Origin: Fibrobacter sp. | GTDB lineage: Bacteria; Fibrobacterota; Fibrobacteria; Fibrobacterales; Fibrobacteraceae | Direction: 5' to 3' | Assembly (NCBI GenBank): GCA_024398935.1 | Contig: JAKSIH010000001.1 | Span: forward strand, 96,327 to 160,326 | DNA: 64,000 nt | In this document: one piece after another, positions 52,549 through 60,751 of the stretch | Layout: each line of letters opens with the position of its first letter | How positions within the stretch are numbered: position 1 is the stretch's first letter | Position numbers and translations under genes: made by a program | The notes under the pieces: model-generated | Told to the model about the DNA's origin: nothing | The model's input: the letters and a program-made list of their open reading frames with translations, nothing else | Databases searched by the model: none

Positions 52549-52682
52549 GTTAACCTTTTTTTTGATAGAAAAAATATGCTGAAAATATAACAATATAATA
52601 ATGAATTATGCTCAAGCAATTCTATAATCGCTTGTATACAATAAAGTTGTTTAAAAAAGTATATTTCCTTTCGAGGTATTAA

Positions 52683-53729
52683 ATGACTTATCAAGAAGTA
52701 TTGGAAAACGCAAAGAAACGCATTGGCCCCAACTGCAAGGTTTGCCCCGTCTGTAACGGCCTTGCCTGCGGCAACATCATGCCGGGCCCCGGCTCCAAGG
52801 CTCCGGGCAACGGTGCCAACGACAACTACAAGGCCTGGCGCAATATCAAGCTGAATGTGGATACCTTCGTTCCCAACACTCCCATTGATACCAGCACAGA
52901 TCTGCTGGGCCTCAAGTTGAGTTTGCCTCTCATTACCGCTCCCATCGGGTCTATTGCCATGCAGTTTAACCCAACCGACGACGTGGCCGACTTTAACGAA
53001 AAGTGCATGGCCGCCTGCGAATCCCGCGGAATTTTCCACGCCTACGGCAATGGCCGCGACCAGCGAGTCTGGGACCGCGCCATCGAATCGGGCAAGGCTC
53101 ACGGCAACTGCGGCATTCCCGTTTTCAATCCCGGCACCAACGAAGGTATCGAGAAGCTGATGGACTTGTACAAGGATTGTCTCCCGCAGGCTATGTGCGT
53201 TGTCGTAGATAGCGCAGGCCTTCCGCACCTGAAGACCTTCAACGGCAAGGGCGGCGGCACCAAGACCGTCGAAGACCTGCGGGAACTGAAGGCTTACGCA
53301 AAGGTTCCGTTCATTGTGAAGGGCATCATGAGCGCCCGCACCGCCCTGAAGGCTGTGGAAGCCGGTGCCGACGCCATCATCGTTTCTAACCATGGTGGCC
53401 GCGTTCTGTCTGATACTCCCGCCACTGCAGAAGTTCTGCCGGAAATTGTTGCTGCTGTCAAGGCTGCCAACGCCGCTGCCGGCGCAGCTCATCAGACCAA
53501 GATTCTCGTTGATGGCGGAATCCGTTCCGGTCTGGATGTTTTCAAGGCCCTGGCCATGGGCGCAGACGCCTGCCTCATTTGCCGCCCAGTGCTGATTTCT
53601 TACTACGGCGGCGGTCAGGAAGGCATCGAAATCTACCTGGATAAAATCAAGGCCGAACTTGAAGACACCATGTACATGTGCGGTGCCCGCAAGATTTCCG
53701 ATATTAACGAGACTATGATCCGCATGTAG
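52683..53729 (+). CDS. FMN-dependent alpha-hydroxy-acid dehydrogenase/oxidase family protein
   Basis: A 348-aa TIM-barrel flavoprotein. The C-terminal half has DAIIVSNHGGRVLSDTPAT, holding the active-site His and Arg region, and ILVDGGIRSGLDVFKALAMGADA, the FMN-phosphate loop, as in lactate oxidase and glycolate oxidase. The N-terminus is unusual: CKVCPVCNGLACG near residues 19-31, a Cys cluster seen in related proteins of anaerobes and possibly metal-binding. It probably oxidises lactate or another 2-hydroxy acid; in an anaerobe the acceptor is unlikely to be oxygen. It interrupts the two LemA cassettes on the opposite strand and has highly biased codon use. Confidence 0.85.
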   Translation: MTYQEVLENAKKRIGPNCKVCPVCNGLACGNIMPGPGSKAPGNGANDNYKAWRNIKLNVDTFVPNTPIDTSTDLLGLKLSLPLITAPIGSIAMQFNPTDDVADFNEKCMAACESRGIFHAYGNGRDQRVWDRAIESGKAHGNCGIPVFNPGTNEGIEKLMDLYKDCLPQAMCVVVDSAGLPHLKTFNGKGGGTKTVEDLRELKAYAKVPFIVKGIMSARTALKAVEAGADAIIVSNHGGRVLSDTPATAEVLPEIVAAVKAANAAAGAAHQTKILVDGGIRSGLDVFKALAMGADACLICRPVLISYYGGGQEGIEIYLDKIKAELEDTMYMCGARKISDINETMIRM

Positions 53730-53780
53730 TTCGTCGCGGTTAATGTCGCGCGGAACCATTCCGAAAAAATCACGAAATCT

Positions 53781-53830
53781 ATTTCGACGGCATAGACTAC
53801 CATTAAAAAAGCTCCCATGAGGGAGCTTTT
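53781..53830. repeat. Direct repeat with terminator hairpin, copy 1
   Basis: Starts ATTTCGACGGCATAGACT and ends in the hairpin GCTCCC-ATGA-GGGAGC. A diverged copy (ATTTCGACGGCTTAGACT...GCTCATGAGGGAG) is at 55853-55899, on the other side of the second LemA cassette. Confidence 0.85.
53807..53830. terminator. Bidirectional terminator between the FMN gene and LemA cassette 2
   Basis: AAAAGCTCCC (53807-53816) and GGGAGCTTTT (53821-53830) form a perfect 10-bp stem with loop ATGA, with T-runs on both strands. Confidence 0.9.
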
Positions 53831-53835
53831 GATGT

Positions 53836-54591
53836 CTATTTTTTTTTGTGAGTGTAAAGCCATTTATTTTCAAAGAAATAAAAGCCGTATGTTAATACAA
53901 CGAGAAATGCTATAAATGGTGCCCAGAACATTATTTTGTATTCGGAAGTTACTACATAATCTTCTTTCGTTTCTGAGATGTTTAATTTCTCCTTGAATTT
54001 CATATTGCTAAGCATATTGTCGTGGGCGTTTGTGTACAAAGTGCCTGTGTAGAGGGAATCTATTACATAGTACTGGTACCGAGCATCGAAACCTACTTCG
54101 TAGGTGTCTAGAAAATGAGGCTCGGGAACAGGGAACTGGGAAAGATTGAATTCATAGTCTAAAAATTTAACAGAAGTTACAGATTGTTTTTCTCGTCCAA
54201 CTTCTTCCCATGAGTAGGATGTTTCTTTCCTTGAACAAGTTCTATCTCCACATTTTTCCCTTATTGTGCGTGTATGGGGTCTGCGTAGTTCCTTTCTACG
54301 CTCAATCATCATGTAACCCTTTGCGTGGTCGTCGGAAACTGTACCCACGGACTTTAATTCGCCGTAGGCAAGGAGATGTCCTATGTTTGTCTTTAGGGCG
54401 TACTTAAATTCAGATGGCTTTGTGATTTCAACAGCTTTCAGGTACTTTTCGTTGTTGTCAAATACACACTCGTCGATCTTGTTTCCTGCGAGCACCCCAA
54501 TCGTCCATAGAATGGCTAGGAAAAAGATGCTTACGAGAATTTCGCGCTTGGTAATCTCTGTTTTTGGATATATGATTTTTTGTTCAGACAT
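53836..54591 (-). CDS. Two-TM membrane protein of LemA cassette 2
   Basis: A 251-aa paralogue of the protein at 51127-52005. It has an N-terminal membrane segment (about 17-36), an extracytoplasmic domain with CGDRTCSRKETSYSWEE, a second membrane segment near 220-240 (MFWAPFIAFLVVLTYGFYFF) and a short basic end. It lacks the longer Arg/Lys-rich tail of the first copy. It is 11 bp after the cassette's LemA gene on the same strand. The function is unknown. Base composition is lower in GC than that of the FMN gene next to it. Confidence 0.7.
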   Translation of the reverse strand: MSEQKIIYPKTEITKREILVSIFFLAILWTIGVLAGNKIDECVFDNNEKYLKAVEITKPSEFKYALKTNIGHLLAYGELKSVGTVSDDHAKGYMMIERRKELRRPHTRTIREKCGDRTCSRKETSYSWEEVGREKQSVTSVKFLDYEFNLSQFPVPEPHFLDTYEVGFDARYQYYVIDSLYTGTLYTNAHDNMLSNMKFKEKLNISETKEDYVVTSEYKIMFWAPFIAFLVVLTYGFYFFENKWLYTHKKK

Positions 54592-54602
54592 ATCGTAAAA
54601 TT

Positions 54603-55136
54603 TTAAAGGAGGTTCTTGGGGGACTCTTCTGAAATCTGGTAGTCCAGGTACTTGAAGTCAATGACTTCATATCCGAGCATGTTTAGAATTGTGCTAGTAG
54701 GAAATTTGCGAGTATAGCGCTTGTATTCCTTCACATTGTAGTTGAAATTTTCGCGAACTTGTGCAATTTTATTTTCGGTTAGTGCAAGTTCAATCATGTA
54801 GTTTTCGTAGTTTTTCTCGGATTTGAGTTCCGGATAACGTTCCGCGACCGCTTTTATATATGCAGAGGCGTTAATGTCGCCATCCTTGCCTTCTGGAGTT
54901 CTGCCCTGGGCGATGCCAATAAGGACTTCTGCTTCATGGTTGTTGTAGGACTTGATTGCGTCGGCAAGATTTACAAGCAGATCGGCGCGGCGTTTGTATT
55001 GAACTGTGATGTCGGATTGAGCTTGTTGAACTTGTTCTTCGCGGAAGATAGCTCCGTTTTGTGAATCTTGTATTATAAATACACATAGAACGAGTACCGC
55101 GATAACGGATATTGCCACTATAACATTTCTTTTCAT
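54603..55136 (-). CDS. LemA-family protein, cassette 2
   Basis: A 177-aa LemA paralogue of the same length as the cassette-1 protein. It has an N-terminal anchor (VIVAISVIAVLVLCVFI), the motif REEQVQQAQSDITVQYKRRADLLVNLADAIKSYN, ENKIAQVRENFNYNVKEYKRYTRKFP and a conserved C-terminal FKYLDYQISEESP. Identity to cassette 1 is high along the whole length (for example QSSQNGAIFREEQV versus QDSQNGAIFREEQV), so the duplication is not very old. A four-TM gene lies 49 bp upstream on the same strand. Confidence 0.9.
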   Translation of the reverse strand: MKRNVIVAISVIAVLVLCVFIIQDSQNGAIFREEQVQQAQSDITVQYKRRADLLVNLADAIKSYNNHEAEVLIGIAQGRTPEGKDGDINASAYIKAVAERYPELKSEKNYENYMIELALTENKIAQVRENFNYNVKEYKRYTRKFPTSTILNMLGYEVIDFKYLDYQISEESPKNLL

Positions 55137-55185
55137 TATAATCCTTGATTTTTACTTTAAAATTATTCAATCGGCTTGTGCAAAA

Positions 55186-55722
55186 TTAGGGCTTCTTTTC
55201 TGCAACGAACTCTATATTTTCTTCCTTGCTAGTTTTTGCATGAATAGCCCTTCTTATCTTATCTTTGTGGACAAGATGCAAAATGAAGCTTATTCCGGCG
55301 AGTTCCGCTATGGCTGCTGAATACAGATAAAATCCTATGTCAAAAGACGCAGGTTCTACCAATGAGTATTTGAATCTAAATGCGGATATAATGTAGGTTG
55401 CAAGAATTGCTGTACTTGAAATGAATGTTAAAAAATACAGTCTCGTAAATAAGCCGATGCCGGCTATCAAGCAGATAATGCTGGTCAATCCAAATGAAGC
55501 ACCTTCGCTGAAGATCGTGAATTCCGTGCCGTTTTCAGATTTTAAGAAAGAAATCATAGTGAGGCCCATTGCGGCTAAATATGGAACACACCCTGCCCTG
55601 GCAATGATTCTCGGTTCTTTAGTGTCCGGATCCTTTGTTAGCGATTTTACTTGGGTATCGGGCTTCTTATTAGGATCTTGTTTTTCAACAGGAACGCTGT
55701 TTGATGTGAAACTTTTTGACAT
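55186..55722 (-). CDS. Four-TM hypothetical membrane protein in LemA cassette 2
   Basis: A 178-aa protein with a polar N-terminus of about 38 residues and four membrane segments (CVPYLAAMGLTMISFL, LTSIICLIAGIGLFTRL, FLTFISSTAILATYII, FYLYSAAIAELAGISFILHLV). The C-terminus is charged (KDKIRRAIHAKTSKEENIEF). I do not recognise the family. It is the first gene of the cassette, has low GC content, and has no counterpart in cassette 1. Confidence 0.6.
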   Translation of the reverse strand: MSKSFTSNSVPVEKQDPNKKPDTQVKSLTKDPDTKEPRIIARAGCVPYLAAMGLTMISFLKSENGTEFTIFSEGASFGLTSIICLIAGIGLFTRLYFLTFISSTAILATYIISAFRFKYSLVEPASFDIGFYLYSAAIAELAGISFILHLVHKDKIRRAIHAKTSKEENIEFVAEKKP

Positions 55723-55852
55723 ATATTCCTTTAAAAAAAATAATATAAAAGATAGATTATATTATTTATATGTAAAGAGTAAGCTAAATGAAAATAAATT
55801 CAGAAAAAGCTTTTTTACAAATTTATCTAGAATGGCGTGTTTATGACTTGTC

Positions 55853-55899
55853 ATTTCGACGGCTTAGACTGTCATAAAAAGCTCATGAGGGAGATTTTT
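55853..55899. repeat. Direct repeat with terminator-like hairpin, copy 2
   Basis: Diverged copy of the element at 53781-53830, with the hairpin arms partly lost. It lies between the cassette and the TfoX-N gene and may terminate the latter's neighbours weakly. Confidence 0.8.
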
Positions 55900-55906
55900 G
55901 CGTGCT

Positions 55907-56239
55907 TTATTTGCGATTGGCTGCTGGCTTCGTTTTCTTCTTGGTTTTCGGCAAGACTTCCACAAGCTTTTGCACCACGTCCTTGGCGAGGGACTGGTGT
56001 TCCATTTCGAGGATGTAATGTTCCTTGGCTCCCTCGTAAGGAAATCCGCATTCGGCCTCTTCCATCAGGTCTTCCAGTTCCGGCAATTTTTTGACGTAGG
56101 CCATGTCGTCGCAGGCGATGATGACGGGCTTTTCATCCACGTAAATCATCCAGTCGCCAAACATCTTCTTGGCGCGCACGTCGCCAACATCGTTTAGGAC
56201 ATCCTTGATGAAATCGATGAATTCAGCGCTGCAGGACAT
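55907..56239 (-). CDS. TfoX N-terminal-domain protein
   Basis: A 110-aa protein with the TfoX/Sxy N-terminal domain: DVRAKKMFGDWMIYVDEKPVIIACDDMAYVKKL, then CGFPYEGAKEHYILE. It lacks the C-terminal helix-hairpin-helix part of full-length TfoX. It ends in a basic Lys/Ala tail. In gammaproteobacteria full-length Sxy/TfoX controls competence; stand-alone N domains are common in other bacteria and their role is unknown. It is a single gene downstream of trmFO on the same strand. Confidence 0.85.
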   Translation of the reverse strand: MSCSAEFIDFIKDVLNDVGDVRAKKMFGDWMIYVDEKPVIIACDDMAYVKKLPELEDLMEEAECGFPYEGAKEHYILEMEHQSLAKDVVQKLVEVLPKTKKKTKPAANRK

Positions 56240-56298
56240 TTGAACAAGTCAGGTTTTGATCTTTAGGTCGGCGTGGATCTTAAGTGCGTCGGATAGCC

Positions 56299-57690
56299 TT
56301 ACCCTTCGCATTCCGCATCTGCTTGCGGGTTTACAAAGCGGGCGTTTCCGATGGTACGTTCTGCGATCCACTGGCGAACGGCGCGTTCCGCTGCGGCACC
56401 AAGAATTTCCTTCTTGTTCTTCTTCTTCAGGCCTTCGTGATGGGGGAGGAGACCGAAGTTGAAATTCATGGGCTGGAAGTCTTCGTTTTCTTCCACCAGG
56501 CGGTTCATCAGGGCGCCGATGCAGCTTTCGTCAGGCAGCGGGTCGGCATGACCGTGCAATAGCGTCTGGGCCATGTTCCATGCGGAATACCAGCCGGTGG
56601 CCACCGCTTCGGTGTAGCCTTCGGAACCGGTAATCTGGCCGGCGAACCAGATGGGCGGCAAGTCCTTGGCGCATTCCAGATCCGGGCGCAGGCGCAAGGT
56701 CTTGTCTAGGAACTTGGGGGAGTCGATGAAGGTGTTGCGGTGCATGCAGCCCAGGCGCGCAAAGTTCGCGTTCTTCAGGGCCGGCACCATGGTGAAGATT
56801 TCCTTCTGGGTGCCCCACTTGAGGCGAGTCTGGAAACCCACCATGTTGTACAAAGTCTTCTGCTTGTTTTCGGCGCGAAGCTGGATCACGGCGTACCAAA
56901 GCTTGCCGTTATTGCCAAGGCCCAGACCGATGGGGCGCATGGGGCCGTGACGCAAAGTTTCGTAACCGCGGCGGGCCAGTTCTTCTACAGGCAGGCAGCC
57001 TTCGAACAGCTCGTGCTTTTCGTAGGGGCGGGGCTCCACGGATTCTGCGTCCACCAGGGCGGCCACGAACTTCTCGTAGGTTTCGCGGTCCAGGGGGCAG
57101 TTGATGAAGTCTGCGGTTTCGCCCTTTTCCCAGCGGTTCATATAGAAGGCGTGGTCAAAGTCGATGGAGTCCGTTTCCACCACAGGAGCGATGGCGTCAT
57201 AAAAATGCAGACGGTCGCTGCCCAGTCGCTTAAAGATGTCGTCGGCCAGAGTGTCGCTGGCCAAAGGACCTGCGGCAACCAGCGTGGGGCAGTCTCCGGC
57301 GAGACTGGTAACTTCTTCGCGGTGCAGCGTAATGTTGGGGCAGGCGTTAATGCGGGCCTCTACCAGGTCGCTGAAAATATCGCGGTTCACCGTCAGGGAA
57401 TCTCCGGCGGGCACGGCGGCTTCCGCGGCGCATTCCATGAGGAAGCTACCCAGCATTCTCAGTTCCTGCTTCAAAAGTCCGTGGGCGCTTGTAACCCCAA
57501 GAGCCTTGAAGCTGTTGGAGCAGACCAGCTGGGCCAAGTGGCCGTCACGATGGGCGGGGGTTGGCTTTACCGGGCGCATTTCATAAAGGTGAACGTCAAA
57601 ACCGCGGCTTGCCAACTGCAATGCGGCTTCACAACCGGCGAGACCGCCTCCAATCACACGAACTTTCTGTGCAGAAACATTTTGAGTCAT
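56299..57690 (-). CDS. trmFO: Methylenetetrahydrofolate-tRNA (uracil-5-)-methyltransferase TrmFO
   Basis: A 463-aa flavoprotein of normal TrmFO length. The N-terminal FAD motif GGGLAGCEAALQLA is at about 14-27, followed by YEMRPVKPTPAH and LVCSNSFKA, the family hallmark. Later blocks are PLDRETYEKFVAAL, MRPIGLG and GQITGSEGYTEAVATGW. It uses methylene-THF and FADH2 to make m5U54 in the tRNA T-loop. The Cys of CSNS is the one linked to catalysis in the family. It stands between two single genes; a terminator lies at 57700-57736. Confidence 0.96.
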   Translation of the reverse strand: MTQNVSAQKVRVIGGGLAGCEAALQLASRGFDVHLYEMRPVKPTPAHRDGHLAQLVCSNSFKALGVTSAHGLLKQELRMLGSFLMECAAEAAVPAGDSLTVNRDIFSDLVEARINACPNITLHREEVTSLAGDCPTLVAAGPLASDTLADDIFKRLGSDRLHFYDAIAPVVETDSIDFDHAFYMNRWEKGETADFINCPLDRETYEKFVAALVDAESVEPRPYEKHELFEGCLPVEELARRGYETLRHGPMRPIGLGLGNNGKLWYAVIQLRAENKQKTLYNMVGFQTRLKWGTQKEIFTMVPALKNANFARLGCMHRNTFIDSPKFLDKTLRLRPDLECAKDLPPIWFAGQITGSEGYTEAVATGWYSAWNMAQTLLHGHADPLPDESCIGALMNRLVEENEDFQPMNFNFGLLPHHEGLKKKNKKEILGAAAERAVRQWIAERTIGNARFVNPQADAECEG

Positions 57691-57699
57691 GTACGCAAA

Positions 57700-57736
57700 T
57701 TTAGAAAAATAAAAATCGCGGTTTTACGAACCGCGA
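57700..57736 (-). terminator. Terminator of the 57775-58230 gene
   Basis: TCGCGGTT (57716-57723) pairs with AACCGCGA (57729-57736). On the minus strand it is followed by TTTTTATTTTT. Confidence 0.9.
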
Positions 57737-57774
57737 CCTTTGTAACTTGCTTTGAATTTTTTTGAAATTCAAAA

Positions 57775-58230
57775 TCAGTTCACGATCATCTTCTTATAAG
57801 TCTTTGCGTTTCCGATCCAGAGTTTCACCAGAAGTTCTTCTAGGGAAGCGGAGGTGACACAATCCGGATCTGCATCCTGGATCTCGTCGGAAATCATGTT
57901 GGCCTGGGTCAGGTTCAGCATGCCGTAGTAAAGAGCCTCAATCAACTGGGAAAGGAACTCGGGAGAAACCCGTGCAATGCTTTCCATATCGTTCAGGGGA
58001 GGAAGCTGGGTGTTGTCCGGCATGAACTGGTCCAAGTTGTCCATGGTCCACATGTCGGCCGCCTTGCCCATATCAGGCGTGAGAGCAATTCCCTTAAGGT
58101 TGGAACGGTATTCTTTCCATTCCTTGTCTGTGGTCTTGCCCGCCTTGCGGATTTTCTTCAGAAAGGAAAGCACTGTGTAGTACAGTTCCTTTTCTTTCAG
58201 ATTTATTTCCTTTTGAGAACTTGGAATCAT
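57775..58230 (-). CDS. Hypothetical soluble protein
   Basis: A 151-aa, mostly helical protein without a signal peptide. The N-terminal half is charged (KEINLKEKELYYTVLSFLKKIRKAGKTTDKEWKEY), and the later part has SPEFLSQLIEALYYGMLNLTQAN and a C-terminal WIGNAKTYKKMIVN. I do not recognise a family. It lies between the purine gene and trmFO on the same strand and has its own terminator. Confidence 0.6.
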   Translation of the reverse strand: MIPSSQKEINLKEKELYYTVLSFLKKIRKAGKTTDKEWKEYRSNLKGIALTPDMGKAADMWTMDNLDQFMPDNTQLPPLNDMESIARVSPEFLSQLIEALYYGMLNLTQANMISDEIQDADPDCVTSASLEELLVKLWIGNAKTYKKMIVN

Positions 58231-58314
58231 GCGAACCTAAAAATAAAAAACTTAAAAGGACCGCGCCGCCCATGGACGGACGCGGCATTTGTCTGTATTA
58301 GTGACGGAATCGTA

Positions 58315-59376
58315 TTAGTGGCGGAAGTGGCGCATGCCGGTGAAGACCATTGCCACGCCAAGCTTGTTGCAAGCTTCGATGGAAAGGTCGTCCTTCTTGG
58401 AGCCACCCGGCTGCACGATGTACTGGACACCGGCTGCTGCTGCGGCTTCAACGTTATCCGGGAACGGGAAGAATGCGTCGGAACCCATAACGACTTCGCT
58501 GAACACCTTAGCTTCCAGAGCCTTGAGACCAGCCTTGTCGATGCACTTGCCCTTTTCGTTGAAGAACTTCTGGGCAGCCTTCATGCGGGCGACGTTGTCG
58601 CGAACGCGGGGCTGGCAGAGGCGGAGGTTAGAGTCAATGCGGTTGGGCTGGCCGGGGCCAAGACCCAGAACCTGGAAGTAGCCGCGAGCATATTCGTAAC
58701 CCATGACGATGGCGTTACTCTTGGTGTGCTTGGTGACGATCCAAGTGAAGCGGGCGAGGGCTTCCTTGTTCTTTGCGAACTTCTTCTTGGTGACGCATTC
58801 GAACTTTTCGTAAACGTCAACGTCGCGGTCCTGAACCAGCATACCGCCGATCACGTGCTTGTACACCTTCATCTTGGTGGCCTTCTTGATTTCGCCAACT
58901 TCCAAGAGACGGATGTCCTTAGACTTGTTCTTGAGGAATTCGAGAGCGTCAGCTTCGAATGCCGGAGCCAGAAGGATTTCGACGAACTTGCCCTTCAGGA
59001 ATTCTGCTGTCTTCAGGTCGACCTTCTTGGTCACTGCGATAACAGAACCGAAAGCAGACACCGGGTCACCTTCCCATGCTGCTTCCATGGCGGTGCGGAG
59101 AGTCTTACCGGTAGCGAGGCCACAGGGGTTCATGTGCTTCACGATGACAACTGCATTTTCACCAGCGAATTCGCGAGCCATTTCGAGAGCTGCGTCGGCG
59201 TCAACAATGTTGTTGTAGGAGAGTTCCTTGCCGTGGAGCTGCTTTGCGGTAGCGAGGCTTGCTTCGTCGCAAGTGGGGTCGCGGTAGAAAACAGCTGCCT
59301 GGTGAGAGTTTTCACCGTAGCGCATGGGCTGCGGGTCAACGAACTTGAGTTTCAGTTCTTTCGGTTCTTTAGCCAT
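58315..59376 (-). CDS. purH: AICAR transformylase, stand-alone (PurH without the IMP cyclohydrolase domain)
   Basis: A 353-aa protein, about 160 residues shorter than normal PurH. It begins with the transformylase region (RYGENSHQAAVFY) and has KHMNPCGLATG, the catalytic Lys-His region, DPVSAFGSVIA and the closing SDAFFPFPDNVEAAAAAGV, PGGSKKDD and FTGMRHFRH. The MGS-like cyclohydrolase domain is missing, and no coding sequence for it lies upstream, where an AT-rich gap and the NifU gene are found. It should transfer formyl to AICAR only. Cyclisation is probably done by the PurO at 40375-41109. Confidence 0.93.
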   Translation of the reverse strand: MAKEPKELKLKFVDPQPMRYGENSHQAAVFYRDPTCDEASLATAKQLHGKELSYNNIVDADAALEMAREFAGENAVVIVKHMNPCGLATGKTLRTAMEAAWEGDPVSAFGSVIAVTKKVDLKTAEFLKGKFVEILLAPAFEADALEFLKNKSKDIRLLEVGEIKKATKMKVYKHVIGGMLVQDRDVDVYEKFECVTKKKFAKNKEALARFTWIVTKHTKSNAIVMGYEYARGYFQVLGLGPGQPNRIDSNLRLCQPRVRDNVARMKAAQKFFNEKGKCIDKAGLKALEAKVFSEVVMGSDAFFPFPDNVEAAAAAGVQYIVQPGGSKKDDLSIEACNKLGVAMVFTGMRHFRH

Positions 59377-59435
59377 ATTATCCTCTTTGGGGTTAGTTAT
59401 AAAATTGATGATTGACGATTGATGATAATTGTCAA

Positions 59436-60242
59436 TTAAGTCTCGCTGGGTTCTCCGCCGAATACGCTGGGCTCCGGATTGATGTTATCCAGCGGGTCCT
59501 CGGGGTCAACAATCAGGTTGTAGTAAACGTTGTTCTGCAGTTCGTCTTCAATGTAGAACAAGGTTCCGCCCATGGCACTACCACAGCCGGCGCAGGCACC
59601 CTGAAAACGAATCTTCAGGTGGTTGTCTTCCGTCAGGTCCAGAATCTCCAGGTCGCCGCCGTCGCCCTGCAGTGTTCCGCGGACAGACTTGTGGAGCCAT
59701 TCTTCGATTTTTTCAATCTTCTGCACCTTGGTAAGGGCGTTCCATTCGGCATCAGCCTCGGCGCGGCCTTCTGCAGTCTGGGTGCGATACTTGATGCGTT
59801 CCATCTTCTCGCGGACGATGATTGCGGTTGCCTTCTTCTCGGGATATTCTTCCAGGACCTTTGCAATCAGCTTGTTCATCTGACCGATTTCTGCAGCGTC
59901 TGCGGGAATGGCGCGAACCTCGGGAATGTCTCGCAGTTCTTCTTCCAAACTTTCGGCGGTAATCTTGCAGGCTTCGTCAACAGTCACCATCTGGATCTTC
60001 TTGCAGAAGGTGTCGGCGAGGGCGGTAAACACCGGGCCGCCGTAGGTAAAGAAACGGGTTTCCAGAATCTTGTCGCAGTCCGGGTCGATCATCAGGTAGA
60101 CCTTCAGGCTTGCTTCCTTCACGTCCACCAAGGCGAGGCCCTTTTCATCTGCTTCAATCTGGAAAATTGCCCCGCGATACTTGGGGGACTTTGCAATATC
60201 TTGCACCTTCTGGGAAAGTGTGCTTGTAATATCTTCACTCAT
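59436..60242 (-). CDS. NifU-like protein with degenerate scaffold domain
   Basis: A 268-aa protein. The C-terminal part (about 180-255) is a NifU-C domain with QGDGGDLEILDL and CAGCGSAMGGTL, the CxxC used to carry Fe-S clusters. The N-terminal part resembles the IscU/NifU-N fold (MIDPDCDKILETRFFTYGGP...CKKIQMVTVDEACKITAESLEEELRDIP), but the usual Cys after the first strand is replaced by the YGGP stretch, and only part of the Cys set remains. It may therefore serve as a cluster carrier rather than a full scaffold. No iscS-like gene is adjacent. Confidence 0.8.
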   Translation of the reverse strand: MSEDITSTLSQKVQDIAKSPKYRGAIFQIEADEKGLALVDVKEASLKVYLMIDPDCDKILETRFFTYGGPVFTALADTFCKKIQMVTVDEACKITAESLEEELRDIPEVRAIPADAAEIGQMNKLIAKVLEEYPEKKATAIIVREKMERIKYRTQTAEGRAEADAEWNALTKVQKIEKIEEWLHKSVRGTLQGDGGDLEILDLTEDNHLKIRFQGACAGCGSAMGGTLFYIEDELQNNVYYNLIVDPEDPLDNINPEPSVFGGEPSET

Positions 60243-60544
60243 ACGCGCAATAAGTTAGAAATTTTTCTGCAGGGTGTCGCGACTTAAATCGAAGAAATGG
60301 CGGGGGTGGAGTATAAAACTCAATCACATCCCTGCTAAATATTTCATTTATCTGTAATAGCGGGAGGCGTTGTGCTTAATTGGTGGGAGATTGCTTGTAT
60401 GGACGGCAGGGTTATTTTGCGACATTTGCTGATACCCCCGCTTGAGTAATGACAAACTTCCGTAGATGAAAAGTCTGTAGCGGGGCTGTGGCGTATTTTT
60501 TGTTTAACCCCCCGCTTTTTTGCGGATTTAATTTTTTTTAACGA

Positions 60545-60573
60545 AGAAAGCCCCGCTTTTGCGGGGCTTCCTT
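60545..60573. terminator. GC-rich terminator in the glgC-nifU gap
   Basis: AAGCCCCGC (60548-60556) pairs with GCGGGGCTT (60561-60569) with loop TTTT. T or T-rich sequence follows on both strands. The region 60243-60751 around it contains no gene I can support. Confidence 0.85.
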
Positions 60574-60597
60574 TAATCTTTAACTTTGGCGCTTTAC

Positions 60598-60733
60598 GCC
60601 TGGCGCTCTACGAGCGCAGGCCACTGCGGCTCGGTCATGAAAATGTGCAAGCACTTTTTCGCGACGCTCGCCTGGCGTTCTACGAACGCAGGCTCATTTG
60701 CTCGGTCATGCCAAAGCAAGCTTTGGCGCGACA
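60598..60733. repeat. Imperfect tandem repeat of about 65 bp
   Basis: Two copies start GCCTGGCGCTCTACGAGCG and GCCTGGCGTTCTACGAACG (60598 and 60669), share GCTCGGTCATG, and end GCGAC/GCGAC. Each contains the inverted segment CGCTCTACGAGCG or CGTTCTACGAACG. They lie directly beyond the stop of glgC. Confidence 0.75.
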
Positions 60734-60751
60734 TTCGATTCACTCGCCTTG

